13,247 nucleotides of DNA from Acidobacteriota bacterium. GTDB taxonomy: Bacteria; Acidobacteriota; Blastocatellia; Pyrinomonadales; Pyrinomonadaceae. Location of the stretch: assembly GCA_024640445.1 (NCBI GenBank), contig JAHEEZ010000085.1, positions 1-13,247 of the forward strand, in the 5' to 3' direction. The stretch's first letter is position 1, and every line of letters starts with the position of its first letter. The notes under the pieces are model-generated. The model was given only the letters and a program-made list of their open reading frames with translations, did no database searches and was not told the DNA's origin. A program made the position numbers and the translations under genes. Below, piece by piece: positions 1 through 6,954 of the stretch.

Positions 1-852
1 GACCGCGGCGGTCGCCGCGATCAGGGCGATCGTGCACGCAAGCCCGCCTTCAAGGCCGTAATCTCCTCCCGTCAGCCAGATCGGTCCTTTGTCCAACTCT
101 TTCAATATCGGCGCCGCCGCCAGTTCCTTCAACCCGCTCACCTCTATCCCAAACACGGCCCCAAGAACGAAATTCCAGGCGAAATGCAGACCTATCGGGA
201 GCCAGAGCGTGCGTGTCTTCAGGTATGCGGCGCCTAGCCAGATCCCCGCAAGCGCCGTGTTCACGAACGAGAAATATCCCGAATCCGGATTTCCTATGTG
301 ACCTGAGGCGAAAATGAGCGAGGTGAGGAGGATCGCCACTATCGCAAGGTTCGATCTGACGAAGGTCTGAAAGATGTATCCCCTGACAAGCACTTCCTCG
401 AACGCGGCGCCGATAGTGAACACCACGATAGACAGACCCGCGCTTCGGGCGATCGCAGCCGTCGCCGCTTCGGCGTTATACGAAAATCCAAGCCCGCCAA
501 AACTCATCGCAACCAGCACGGCTACGACGACCGCAAGCGAACCGAGAAGTATTCCGGCAGCGAGATCTTTCAGCCAGCCCTTTGTAAACCAGATCCCGAG
601 TCCCCGGAACGGGACCCGGTCCAGATATTTTCCGCAAAGCCAGCCAACCAGAACCGCAGCGGCAAGCGAAACCGTCGTGGACACGATGGTCGCAGCCAGA
701 GGGTCCTTCTTCTGTTCGTAACCAAGCGCATTGAAGACGGGCGCGACGACCAGGACCATCAAAGTGGCGGCAAAGAAGAACAACAGTACAAAGAGAGTAA
801 AACGCCATCCGGAACGCAGCCTTCCGTATTCGTCAAAAAGGATAGTGTTCAT
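1..852 (-). CDS. CPBP-family intramembrane metalloprotease (CAAX protease-like), C-terminus beyond window
   Basis: The minus strand is open from an ATG at 852 to the window edge, giving 284 residues without a stop, so the C-terminus is missing. The protein is mostly hydrophobic, with predicted membrane spans near residues 18-40, 55-75, 95-118, 138-150, 168-182 and 200-212. The three signature motifs of the CPBP (Abi/Rce1-type) family appear in order: EEVLVRG at 152-158, FASGH at 181-185 and HFAWN at 223-227. In this family the Glu pair and the two His-containing motifs form the metal-dependent intramembrane active site. Family roles range from CAAX-type processing to bacteriocin self-immunity; nothing here shows the substrate. 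The gene is divergent from the ntrY-like kinase, sharing an 87-bp gap. No clear Shine-Dalgarno precedes the ATG. The family call is firm, the biological role unknown. Confidence 0.9.
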   Translation of the reverse strand, partial: MNTILFDEYGRLRSGWRFTLFVLLFFFAATLMVLVVAPVFNALGYEQKKDPLAATIVSTTVSLAAAVLVGWLCGKYLDRVPFRGLGIWFTKGWLKDLAAGILLGSLAVVVAVLVAMSFGGLGFSYNAEAATAAIARSAGLSIVVFTIGAAFEEVLVRGYIFQTFVRSNLAIVAILLTSLIFASGHIGNPDSGYFSFVNTALAGIWLGAAYLKTRTLWLPIGLHFAWNFVLGAVFGIEVSGLKELAAAPILKELDKGPIWLTGGDYGLEGGLACTIALIAATAAV

Positions 853-919
853 AGCCCGCAATCTTACAGCATTCCGCCGGAGGCGCCGAATCCACAAGCC
901 GTTTGGTGGCCGTTGGTTG

Positions 920-928
920 TGCTAAACT
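920..928 (+). promoter_or_regulatory. Extended -10 promoter element for the ntrY-like gene
   Basis: TGCTAAACT fits the extended -10 pattern TGnTAnAnT. No convincing -35 is visible at the right spacing. A transcript from here would start near 935, only a few bases before the ATG at 940. That argues against the upstream TTG (913) and GTG (919) codons as starts. This is inference from motif match only. Confidence 0.35.
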
Positions 929-939
929 TACGCAACGCA

Positions 940-3132
940 ATGAGTCCCGAAATCAGTGAAAAAAGGCCCGGGAAAAGGAAACCGCCGTGGTTGCTCGGCG
1001 GGTTCGTGCTGTTGCTGCTTACACTTCTGGTACTGCTTCAGTCCTCGAACCTCTGGAAGACGCTTTCCGTCTCGACCGCAAGCGACACTGTCCTGCTGTA
1101 CGCGCTTTCGTCCCTCAACTTCATCGCGTTCGTCATCTTCTCGTTCATTCTCATCCGGAGTCTCTTAAAGCTGAGGCAGGAGCGTAAAGCGCTTCAGCTT
1201 GGTTCAAAGATCAAGACCCGCCTTCTGGTATATTTTTTCGCCGTCAGTCTCTTGCCGATCGTCGCTATGGCGGTCTTCTCGTATCTGTTCATGAACAGGG
1301 CGCTTGAGCGCTGGTTCTCTCAGATGCCCGAGAACGTGATCCGCGCTGCGGGACAACTCGAAAAGCAGTCTGCGGAAGCGGAAAGAAAGCGGCTCGCCGA
1401 GATTGCCGGGGTCACGCAGGTAATGGTCGGTGGAGACGCTTTGTACCCTGAAGATATCGCGACAATTCAAGAAGCCGGCGGCTTCGCGGGTGTCGAGTAC
1501 CTGGATCCTTCCGGCAAGGTAATCAGTGCGATATTTCCAAAGGGCGTGGACAAGAAAGAGCTTGATCAATTGCTTATTTTGATACGCGATCGAAAATATG
1601 AGGCTCCTGAACTTTCGGACGGCCTCGGTTACGACGCCGCGGTTGCGAGGCTTCCGGAAGGAAGAATGCTCGTAATGATCACGCCGGCCGTTCGCGAGAT
1701 CGGAGCGCCGAGAACCTTCGAAGAGTCCCTGAGGGAATTCGACAGGCTAAAGTCGCAGCAGTCAAACGTTCGACAGATAGGTATCACGACGCTCGGGCTG
1801 CTAACGTTCCTTTTGATCTTCGCGTCTTCCTGGACCGCTTTCTATATCGCCAAAGGGCTTACCCGTCCGATCCGGGCTCTCGCGGAAGGTGCCAAGGAGA
1901 TCGCCGACGGCAATCTCGGTTACAAGGTCGAAGTGCCCGCTGAGGACGAACTGGAATTGCTGGTTAACGCCTTCAACGAGATGTCCGCAAAGTTGGGTGA
2001 GAACTCGGAGGAACTTAGCGAGAGACGTAAGTATATTGAGACCATACTCCAGTCTTTGTCGACCGGAGTCATTTCGTTCGACGGATCGAACAAGGTGACC
2101 ACGATCAACAAAGCGGCGCTTCAGATGCTTCGCCTCGAGGAAACCGATCTCCACCACACGGGGTTCGATAAGATGTTCAATCCGCAGAACACCCAAATAC
2201 TTGAACGGCTTCTCGGGCGCGCAAAGCGGACCGGGCAGGCAGCTGAACAGACCGTCCTTCGGCGCGAATACGCTGACGGAAGCTCGGATTCGGGTGACGG
2301 ACTTACGGTCGCGCTCACAGCCCGTGCACTGCCGGATGATAACGGAGCTGTTCTTGTTATCGAAGACCTCTCTGAGCTGATCGCCGCCCAAAGGGCTTCC
2401 GCCTGGCAGGAGGTCGCCCGGCGGATGGCTCACGAGATAAAGAACCCGCTCACACCTATACAGTTGTCAGCCGAACGAATCGCGAAAAGGCTCGACAAGG
2501 ATCTTGAATCCGCGGCGGATACTGTCCCGGTGTCGTCACGCGATGACCGCAGGAGCACATCAAAGGTCGTTCGCGAAGGCACTTCAACGATCCTTCGAGA
2601 GGTCGCGTCTTTGAAGACGATGGTCGACGAATTTTCCCGATTCGCGCGCCTGCCGGATGTGATTCTCGAGCCCGGCGATCTTAATGAGCTCCTCAAACAG
2701 GTCGCTCTGCTTTACGAGGACCGCGCGGCGGACGTTGAGCTTAGGCTCGATCTCGCCGAGGATCTGCCTGAGGCGATGCTCGACGATGAACAGATAAAGA
2801 GAGTGTTCGTCAATCTGATCGATAATTCGCTCGAGGCGTTTGAAGATTCCGACGGAGAGAGATCGATCGTGATAGCGACGCGGCATGACAGAGGACGTGA
2901 TCTGGTGGTCGCGGAGGTGTCCGACACTGGCAAGGGCATCTCGCCCGCCGATTTTCAAAGACTGTTTCAACCCTACTTTTCGACCAAGGGAAGAGGTACG
3001 GGCCTCGGACTCGCGATTGTCCAGAGGATAGTGAGCGAGCACGGCGGCAGGATCAGGGCATCGCAAAATCAACCGCATGGTGCGAAGTTCTTCATAGAAT
3101 TGCAGTCGGTGAACCGCAATGGCGATAGCTGA
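940..3132 (+). CDS. ntrY: NtrY-like membrane sensor histidine kinase (HAMP-PAS-HisKA-HATPase_c)
   Basis: The 730-residue protein has four predicted membrane spans (about 18-34, 51-73, 94-117, 280-302), with an extracytoplasmic sensing segment of about 160 residues between the third and fourth. A HAMP domain (303-355) and a PAS domain (365-475) follow, then the dimerisation/phosphoacceptor helix with His498 in RRMAHEIKNPLTPIQ, a hallmark of NtrY kinases. The ATPase domain shows the N box (NLIDNSLEA, Asn625), the G1 box (DTGKG from Asp662) and a GRGTGLGLAI G2 box near 688-697. It should autophosphorylate His498 and pass phosphate to the NtrX-like regulator encoded 93 bp downstream. In the best-studied relatives this pair links nitrogen or redox status to sigma-54 promoters; the signal here is not evident. 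The reading frame continues upstream to a TTG at 913, but I chose ATG 940 because 913-928 overlaps a likely promoter and the N-terminus then matches family style. Confidence 0.9.
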   Translation: MSPEISEKRPGKRKPPWLLGGFVLLLLTLLVLLQSSNLWKTLSVSTASDTVLLYALSSLNFIAFVIFSFILIRSLLKLRQERKALQLGSKIKTRLLVYFFAVSLLPIVAMAVFSYLFMNRALERWFSQMPENVIRAAGQLEKQSAEAERKRLAEIAGVTQVMVGGDALYPEDIATIQEAGGFAGVEYLDPSGKVISAIFPKGVDKKELDQLLILIRDRKYEAPELSDGLGYDAAVARLPEGRMLVMITPAVREIGAPRTFEESLREFDRLKSQQSNVRQIGITTLGLLTFLLIFASSWTAFYIAKGLTRPIRALAEGAKEIADGNLGYKVEVPAEDELELLVNAFNEMSAKLGENSEELSERRKYIETILQSLSTGVISFDGSNKVTTINKAALQMLRLEETDLHHTGFDKMFNPQNTQILERLLGRAKRTGQAAEQTVLRREYADGSSDSGDGLTVALTARALPDDNGAVLVIEDLSELIAAQRASAWQEVARRMAHEIKNPLTPIQLSAERIAKRLDKDLESAADTVPVSSRDDRRSTSKVVREGTSTILREVASLKTMVDEFSRFARLPDVILEPGDLNELLKQVALLYEDRAADVELRLDLAEDLPEAMLDDEQIKRVFVNLIDNSLEAFEDSDGERSIVIATRHDRGRDLVVAEVSDTGKGISPADFQRLFQPYFSTKGRGTGLGLAIVQRIVSEHGGRIRASQNQPHGAKFFIELQSVNRNGDS

Positions 3133-3149
3133 AGCGGTTCTGAACGGTT

Positions 3150-3177
3150 TTGAATCTGCACGCCGTCCGTTTAGAAT
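3150..3177 (+). promoter_or_regulatory. Sigma-70-type promoter for the ntrX-like gene
   Basis: TTGAAT at 3150-3155 is followed by a 16-bp spacer and TAGAAT at 3172-3177. The predicted transcript starts near 3184 and has a leader of about 42 nt, containing a small hairpin (GCCCG at 3186-3190 with CGGGC at 3196-3200). The regulator could therefore be transcribed independently of the kinase. The -10 context TTTAGAATC is the same nine bases as in the lpxD promoter. Confidence 0.55.
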
Positions 3178-3225
3178 CGTGCTTTGCCCGGATTGCGGGC
3201 TGCACCGTACGGCGGATCATAACAA

Positions 3226-4581
3226 ATGACATCGAACTCGGTATTGGTAGTTGACGACGAGCCGGGAATTCGCTCGACGCTGAAGGACGTCCTTGAAGAC
3301 GAGGGCTATGAGGTGGTGTGCGCAGCCTCGGGCGAGGAATGTCTGAGGCTGACGGAATCCGACCGGTTCGGCTGCATACTTCTGGACATATGGCTTCCGG
3401 GGATCGACGGCCTTGAAACACTTGAGAAACTGCGCGCCCTGGGTCACGAAGACGCGGTGATAATGATCTCCGGGCACGGAAACATCGAAACGGCTGTGAA
3501 CGCCACGAAGCTGGGCGCCTTCGATTTCATAGAAAAACCTTTGTCGCTTGAAAAAACGGTCCTCACCGTTCGGAACGCCATCCGTCAGCAGGAGCTTGAA
3601 CGGCTTTCTTCGAACCTGTCCGAGAAAATAGGTCAGGATTACGAGATGGTTGGTGGATCCGTCGCGATGCGCGCGCTCCGTAAGCAGATCGCGATCGTGG
3701 CGCCGACCGACGGAAGGGTGCTGCTCTCAGGAGAATCAGGCACCGGGAAGGAACTTGTCGCCCGTGCGATACACGCATCTTCACGAAGGAGCAGGCTTCC
3801 GTTCGTGGAAATAAATTCCGCGGCGATCCCGGAAGAGCTCGTCGAAAGCGAGTTGTTTGGTCATTCGAAGGGCGCATTTTCCGGCGCAACCAAGGCAAAG
3901 AAAGGAAAATTCGAGATCGCTGACGGCGCGACGCTCTTTCTGGACGAGATCGGAGATATGTCGGCGAAGGTCCAGGCAAAGATGCTGCGAGTTCTTGAGG
4001 AGCAGCGCTTTGAGCCGGTCGGGAGCAACACTCCTGTAAATGTTGACGTCCGGGTGATCTCTGCGACAAACCAGCGGCTGGACGACCTAATTGAAAGCGG
4101 CCGGTTTCGATCCGACCTCTTTTACAGGTTGAATGTCATTCCGTTTCAGATACCGCCGCTCCGCGAACGTGTCGAGGACATACCCGCGCTCGCGGAACAT
4201 TTCAACAAAAGATATTCCGGGGAATACGGCAAGCCCTTGAAGGTATTCTCAGACGATGCGCTTGAATCGATGATGAACTACACCTGGCCTGGCAACGTCA
4301 GGGAGCTTCGGAATACGATCGAACGGGTGGTGATCATGAACCGCAAGCGAAAGATCACCGCGGGAGACCTGCCTGAATTCAGCTCTGCTGAGGAACGGTC
4401 GGCATCGACCTACAGGTTCCCGAGTTTCAAGGACGCGACCGACGCGTACCAGAGAGAGTTTATCCTCCACAAGCTGGCCGAAGCCGAGGGCAACGTCACG
4501 AAGGCGGCGGAATCGATGGGAGTCGATCGCAGCCATCTTTACAGACGCATGAAGAGCCTAGGCATTCAGGTTCGGGACTGA
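3226..4581 (+). CDS. ntrX: NtrX-like sigma-54-dependent response regulator (REC-AAA+-Fis HTH)
   Basis: The 451-residue regulator has three domains. The receiver (1-125) has acidic-pocket residues Asp10/Asp11, phosphoacceptor Asp54 (LLDIWLP), Ser82 and Lys104. The AAA+ sigma-54 activation domain (about 140-370) has Walker A GESGTGKE (169-176), Walker B LFLDE (237-241) and WPGNVREL (354-361). The C-terminal Fis-type helix-turn-helix spans about 423-447. It should be phosphorylated by the upstream NtrY-like kinase, then form an ATPase ring that remodels sigma-54 RNA polymerase. The sigma-54 contact loop reads GAFSGA (216-221) rather than the usual GAFTGA, a conservative Thr-to-Ser change. The gene lies 93 bp downstream of the kinase with its own promoter. 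A weak GGCGGA precedes the ATG. Naming as NtrX rests on pairing with an NtrY-type kinase and overall layout; its targets are unknown. Confidence 0.9.
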   Translation: MTSNSVLVVDDEPGIRSTLKDVLEDEGYEVVCAASGEECLRLTESDRFGCILLDIWLPGIDGLETLEKLRALGHEDAVIMISGHGNIETAVNATKLGAFDFIEKPLSLEKTVLTVRNAIRQQELERLSSNLSEKIGQDYEMVGGSVAMRALRKQIAIVAPTDGRVLLSGESGTGKELVARAIHASSRRSRLPFVEINSAAIPEELVESELFGHSKGAFSGATKAKKGKFEIADGATLFLDEIGDMSAKVQAKMLRVLEEQRFEPVGSNTPVNVDVRVISATNQRLDDLIESGRFRSDLFYRLNVIPFQIPPLRERVEDIPALAEHFNKRYSGEYGKPLKVFSDDALESMMNYTWPGNVRELRNTIERVVIMNRKRKITAGDLPEFSSAEERSASTYRFPSFKDATDAYQREFILHKLAEAEGNVTKAAESMGVDRSHLYRRMKSLGIQVRD

Positions 4582-4593
4582 TCGGTCCCGATC
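4580..4593 (+). terminator. Weak hairpin after the ntrX-like gene
   Basis: GATCGG and CCGATC form a 6-bp perfect stem with a 2-nt loop overlapping the ntrX stop codon. No T-run follows, so it is at best a pause or attenuation site. Listed because it is the only structure between ntrX and the next gene, which lies 45 bp downstream. Confidence 0.2.
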
Positions 4594-4614
4594 GTTCTAA
4601 TCGATAGAGAATAC

Positions 4615-4619
4615 AGGAG
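4615..4619 (+). promoter_or_regulatory. Shine-Dalgarno site of the DinB-like gene
   Basis: AGGAG sits 7 bp before the ATG at 4627 and fixes that start. Confidence 0.7.
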
Positions 4620-4626
4620 TCAAATT

Positions 4627-5160
4627 ATGAAAACGTTTCTGAAAACTGCCGCGCTGACAGCGGTCTTGTGCATTTCGGCGGTCGGTGTGCTGGCCCAGGA
4701 CAAAGCGCCTGCGGGCGCCCGAGGAGAGATACTTGGCCAGATCGACGGTCTTGCGAAGAAGTATGTCGGGCTTGCTGAAGCGATGCCTCAGGATAAGTAT
4801 GGCTGGAGGCCCGGCGAAGGAGTGCGTTCGGTCAGCGAGGTGTTCATGCACGTCGCGGGAGCGAATTTCGGCCTTCCTAACTTCATCGGTGTGAAGCCTC
4901 CCGCAGGCCTGCCTGAAGGCATGGACAAGATCGCCGACAAAAAGGAAGTTGTGAAGCAGCTGACAGCATCGTTTGAGTTTCTGCGGAACGCCATTGTGAA
5001 CATGCCGGACGCCGATCTTGAGAAGACATCCAAGATGTTCGGAGCGGACAGGACATATCGCGAGATCGGTTTCTTTATGGCGGGACATCTTCACGAACAT
5101 CTGGGTCAGTTGATCGCGTACGCCCGTATGAACGGCGTAGTTCCGCCCTGGAGCAACTAA
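4627..5160 (+). CDS. Exported DinB-superfamily protein
   Basis: The 177-residue protein begins with a signal peptide: KTFLK, a hydrophobic core to about residue 21, and probable cleavage near VLAQ (21-24). It is therefore expected in the periplasm. The rest fits the DinB/YfiT four-helix bundle, a fold that often binds a divalent metal through three histidines. Plausible ligands are His75 (FMHVAGAN) and the pair His154/His158 in GHLHEHLGQ. Some DinB-fold proteins are thiol-dependent S-transferases, but this one has no diagnostic substrate signature, so the activity is unknown. It has a good ribosome site and lies 45 bp after ntrX, so read-through from the regulator is possible. It is convergent with msrB across a repeat-filled gap. 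Confidence 0.85.
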   Translation: MKTFLKTAALTAVLCISAVGVLAQDKAPAGARGEILGQIDGLAKKYVGLAEAMPQDKYGWRPGEGVRSVSEVFMHVAGANFGLPNFIGVKPPAGLPEGMDKIADKKEVVKQLTASFEFLRNAIVNMPDADLEKTSKMFGADRTYREIGFFMAGHLHEHLGQLIAYARMNGVVPPWSN

Positions 5161-5181
5161 GGTTCTGGTAGTGGTTATTTC

Positions 5182-5297
5182 AACCGCAAAGGCGCAGAGA
5201 CGCAGAGGAAGTAAGGGAAGTGTTCGGGAGTAAACAATGCTCTCCTGCAAGGGTGTCCAACCCCTTATTTTCTCAGCGTGTCTGCGCCTCTGCGGTT
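5182..5297. repeat. Large imperfect inverted repeat (AACCGCAGAG family, MITE/REP-like)
   Basis: Arms at 5182-5217 and 5262-5297 are inverted copies, 36 nt each with 31 matches, around a 44-nt loop. Each arm begins with AACCGCA and continues with GGCGCAGA. Fragments of the same repeat occur at 10221 and 10598 in this window. Six Ts (5300-5305) follow the right arm, so on the plus strand it can act as a terminator for the DinB-like gene. It sits between convergent genes, where it disrupts nothing. Confidence 0.8.
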
Positions 5298-5305
5298 AGT
5301 TTTTT
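5262..5305 (+). terminator. Probable intrinsic terminator: right arm of the large hairpin plus T-run
   Basis: The descending arm of the inverted repeat ends at 5297 and is followed by AG and six Ts. This fits termination of plus-strand transcription from the DinB-like gene. The loop is long (44 nt), so folding kinetics may be less favourable than for a compact terminator. Confidence 0.45.
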
Positions 5306-5317
5306 ATGTCTGCGAAT

Positions 5318-5339
5318 GCCCACCCATGAATGGGTGGGC
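5318..5339. repeat. Perfect 10-bp-arm palindrome, REP-like
   Basis: GCCCACCCAT (5318-5327) is mirrored exactly by ATGGGTGGGC (5330-5339) around a GA loop. It lies 9 bp past the msrB stop and could help end the minus-strand msrB transcript. One arm, GCCCACCCAT, reappears alone at 10424-10433 inside the composite repeat array, which links the two loci. Confidence 0.75.
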
Positions 5340-5347
5340 TAAACATT

Positions 5348-5818
5348 TTACCGTTTCTGCGGAATCTCCTCGCCTTCCGCAAAGAACTCCAGCGAATCCG
5401 AATTGATACAGTATCTTTGACCAGTCGGTGGCGGACCATCGGGGAAGACGTGTCCCTGGTGGCCGTCACATCTGGCGCAGCGCGTTTCCGTCCGGACCAT
5501 CCCGAACTTCGTGTCGCGTATGTGCCTGATGTGGTCCGGATCTATCGACTCCCAGAACGAAGCCCAACCTGTTCCGGACGTGAATTTCGAAGACGAGTGG
5601 AACAGAGGAAGTCCGCATAGGCGGCAGGCGTATGTGCCGGCTTCCTTGTTGTCCAGCAGGCTTCCGCAGAACGGCGCTTCCGTCCCGTGCTCAAGCAGAA
5701 TGTGGTACTGCTCTGGCGTCAGGTCCTGCGCGAGGCGCTCCCTGTCCTCGTCGCCAAGAGGTGTTATGTCATATCCCGATTCGGAGGTGACTTTCTCTTC
5801 TTGTTTTGCCGTTTCCAT
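5348..5818 (-). CDS. msrB: Peptide methionine-(R)-S-oxide reductase MsrB
   Basis: The 156-residue enzyme reduces the R form of methionine sulfoxide in oxidised proteins. The zinc site is present as two CxxC pairs, Cys65/Cys68 (CRLCG) and Cys114/Cys117 (CARCDGH). The catalytic cysteine is Cys137 in GQRYCINS. Cys51 (PFCGSLL) is a candidate resolving cysteine. The family's GWPSF motif reads GWASF (Ala86), a mild departure. There is no signal peptide, so it is cytoplasmic. AGGAG lies 6 bp before the ATG. The gene starts 17 bp after the lpxD stop on the same strand, so it is probably co-transcribed from the lpxD promoter. Confidence 0.95.
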   Translation of the reverse strand: METAKQEEKVTSESGYDITPLGDEDRERLAQDLTPEQYHILLEHGTEAPFCGSLLDNKEAGTYACRLCGLPLFHSSSKFTSGTGWASFWESIDPDHIRHIRDTKFGMVRTETRCARCDGHQGHVFPDGPPPTGQRYCINSDSLEFFAEGEEIPQKR

Positions 5819-5824
5819 AAGATA

Positions 5825-5829
5825 CTCCT
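5825..5829 (-). promoter_or_regulatory. Shine-Dalgarno site of msrB
   Basis: AGGAG on the minus strand lies 6 bp before the msrB ATG, in the 17-bp gap after lpxD. Confidence 0.65.
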
Positions 5830-5835
5830 GAAAAA

Positions 5836-6879
5836 CTAATCTAGCTTACCGAACTTCTCCTCGATCTTGTCCGCGAGCTTCTCCAGACGGCGGAGCACTT
5901 TTGCGAACTCGCCCAACCTCCTGAACACAGCTGTCGAACGCAGCCACTCCCGGTTGTCGAACCCGGGGATTCCGGAGATGACCTTGCCATCCGGTACATC
6001 GTGCGAGGTCGCCGACTTGGCTGTAAGGACGGCATCGTCGCCGACTTTCAAATGTCCGGCAATACCCACCTGGCCGGCGAGTATCACGCGCTTTCCGATA
6101 TGCGAGCTTCCTGCAAGTCCCGTCTGCGAACAGATCAGAGTGTCCTCATCAACCGTGCAGGAGTGGCCTATCTGGACAAGGTTGTCGATCTTGGCTCCGC
6201 GTTTAATACGGCTCTCGCCGACCGATGCGCAGTCTATTGCGGTGTTCGCGCCGATCTCGACATCATCTTCCAGCACCACACGTCCGACCTGCGGGATCTT
6301 CAGCCATTTCTTTTCCGGCGTTCTGGCGTATCCGAATCCGTCGCATCCGATCGTCGAATTGTTGTGGATGATGCAGTTCGCGCCGAGCTCGCAATCTTCC
6401 CGTACAGAAACTCCGGAATGCAGCACGGTGTTCTCTCCGATACTCACGTTTGCGTAGATCGTGACGTTTGGGTGGATCCGGACTCCTTTCGAGATCCGGC
6501 TCCCGGCGCCAATGACGACGTTTGCCCCGATCTCGACCTCGTCGGCTACTTCCGCCGAAGGATCGATCACAGCGGTAGGATGGACAAAATGGATGATAGC
6601 CGGTTCGGGGTGGAAGGCGCGGAGCGCAAGCGTATATGAAACGTAAGCGTCTTCAGAGCGCAAGACGGCGATGTCGCCGCGCGATATTTCCACGCCTTCT
6701 GATACGAAGATCGCGCCCGCCTTGGTGGAAGCCACCTGGGGGGTGTATTTCGGGTTGGCGAGAAAAGTCACTTCGCCTTCGCCGGCGATATCCAGACCGG
6801 CAGCGCCATTGATCTCGAGCGTTTCGTCGCCGGATTCTATCCGCGCGCCCGCTGCTTCTGCAAGTTCAGCTAGTTTCAT
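5836..6879 (-). CDS. lpxD: UDP-3-O-(3-hydroxyacyl)glucosamine N-acyltransferase LpxD
   Basis: LpxD adds the N-linked 3-hydroxyacyl chain from acyl-ACP to UDP-3-O-acylglucosamine, the third step of lipid A synthesis, in the cytoplasm. The N-terminal uridine-binding domain has the typical VTFLANPKY (37-45). Residues 100-290 form a left-handed beta-helix of hexapeptide repeats. The catalytic histidine is His239 (VQIGHS), and His276 (IAGHLKV) falls at the E. coli position too. The C-terminal ISGIPG (301-306) and a charged terminal helix are as expected. The usual TIDRG reads AIDCA (214-218). Starting at 6879 gives 347 residues and brings both histidines into E. coli register; a TTG at 6894 adds five residues but lacks support, while GGGG lies 4 bp before the ATG. 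It has its own promoter downstream of priA. It lies apart from the usual fabZ/lpxA neighbours. Confidence 0.95.
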   Translation of the reverse strand: MKLAELAEAAGARIESGDETLEINGAAGLDIAGEGEVTFLANPKYTPQVASTKAGAIFVSEGVEISRGDIAVLRSEDAYVSYTLALRAFHPEPAIIHFVHPTAVIDPSAEVADEVEIGANVVIGAGSRISKGVRIHPNVTIYANVSIGENTVLHSGVSVREDCELGANCIIHNNSTIGCDGFGYARTPEKKWLKIPQVGRVVLEDDVEIGANTAIDCASVGESRIKRGAKIDNLVQIGHSCTVDEDTLICSQTGLAGSSHIGKRVILAGQVGIAGHLKVGDDAVLTAKSATSHDVPDGKVISGIPGFDNREWLRSTAVFRRLGEFAKVLRRLEKLADKIEEKFGKLD

Positions 6880-6915
6880 AACACCCCAATGCAAGTCGGC
6901 CAGGCAAGGCAGTAG

Positions 6916-6944
6916 ATTCTAAATCCAATACACGATAGTCCCAA
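6916..6944 (-). promoter_or_regulatory. Sigma-70-type promoter for lpxD-msrB
   Basis: On the minus strand TTGGGA (6944-6939) is followed by a 17-bp spacer and TAGAAT (6921-6916). The ATG at 6879 would have a leader of about 30 nt. It lies in the gap between priA and lpxD, just past the priA stop, so lpxD-msrB can be expressed independently of priA. The -10 context TTTAGAATC equals that of the ntrX promoter. Confidence 0.6.
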
Positions 6945-6954
6945 GTTCCCTCAT

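Noticed and set aside
913..939. TTG (913) or GTG (919) start for the sensor kinase
   Set aside because: The extension overlaps an extended -10 element and has no ribosome site; ATG 940 is simpler.
5867..6639. Plus-strand open frames opposite lpxD
   Set aside because: They are shadows of a gene with complete LpxD motifs and have no ribosome sites or domain features.
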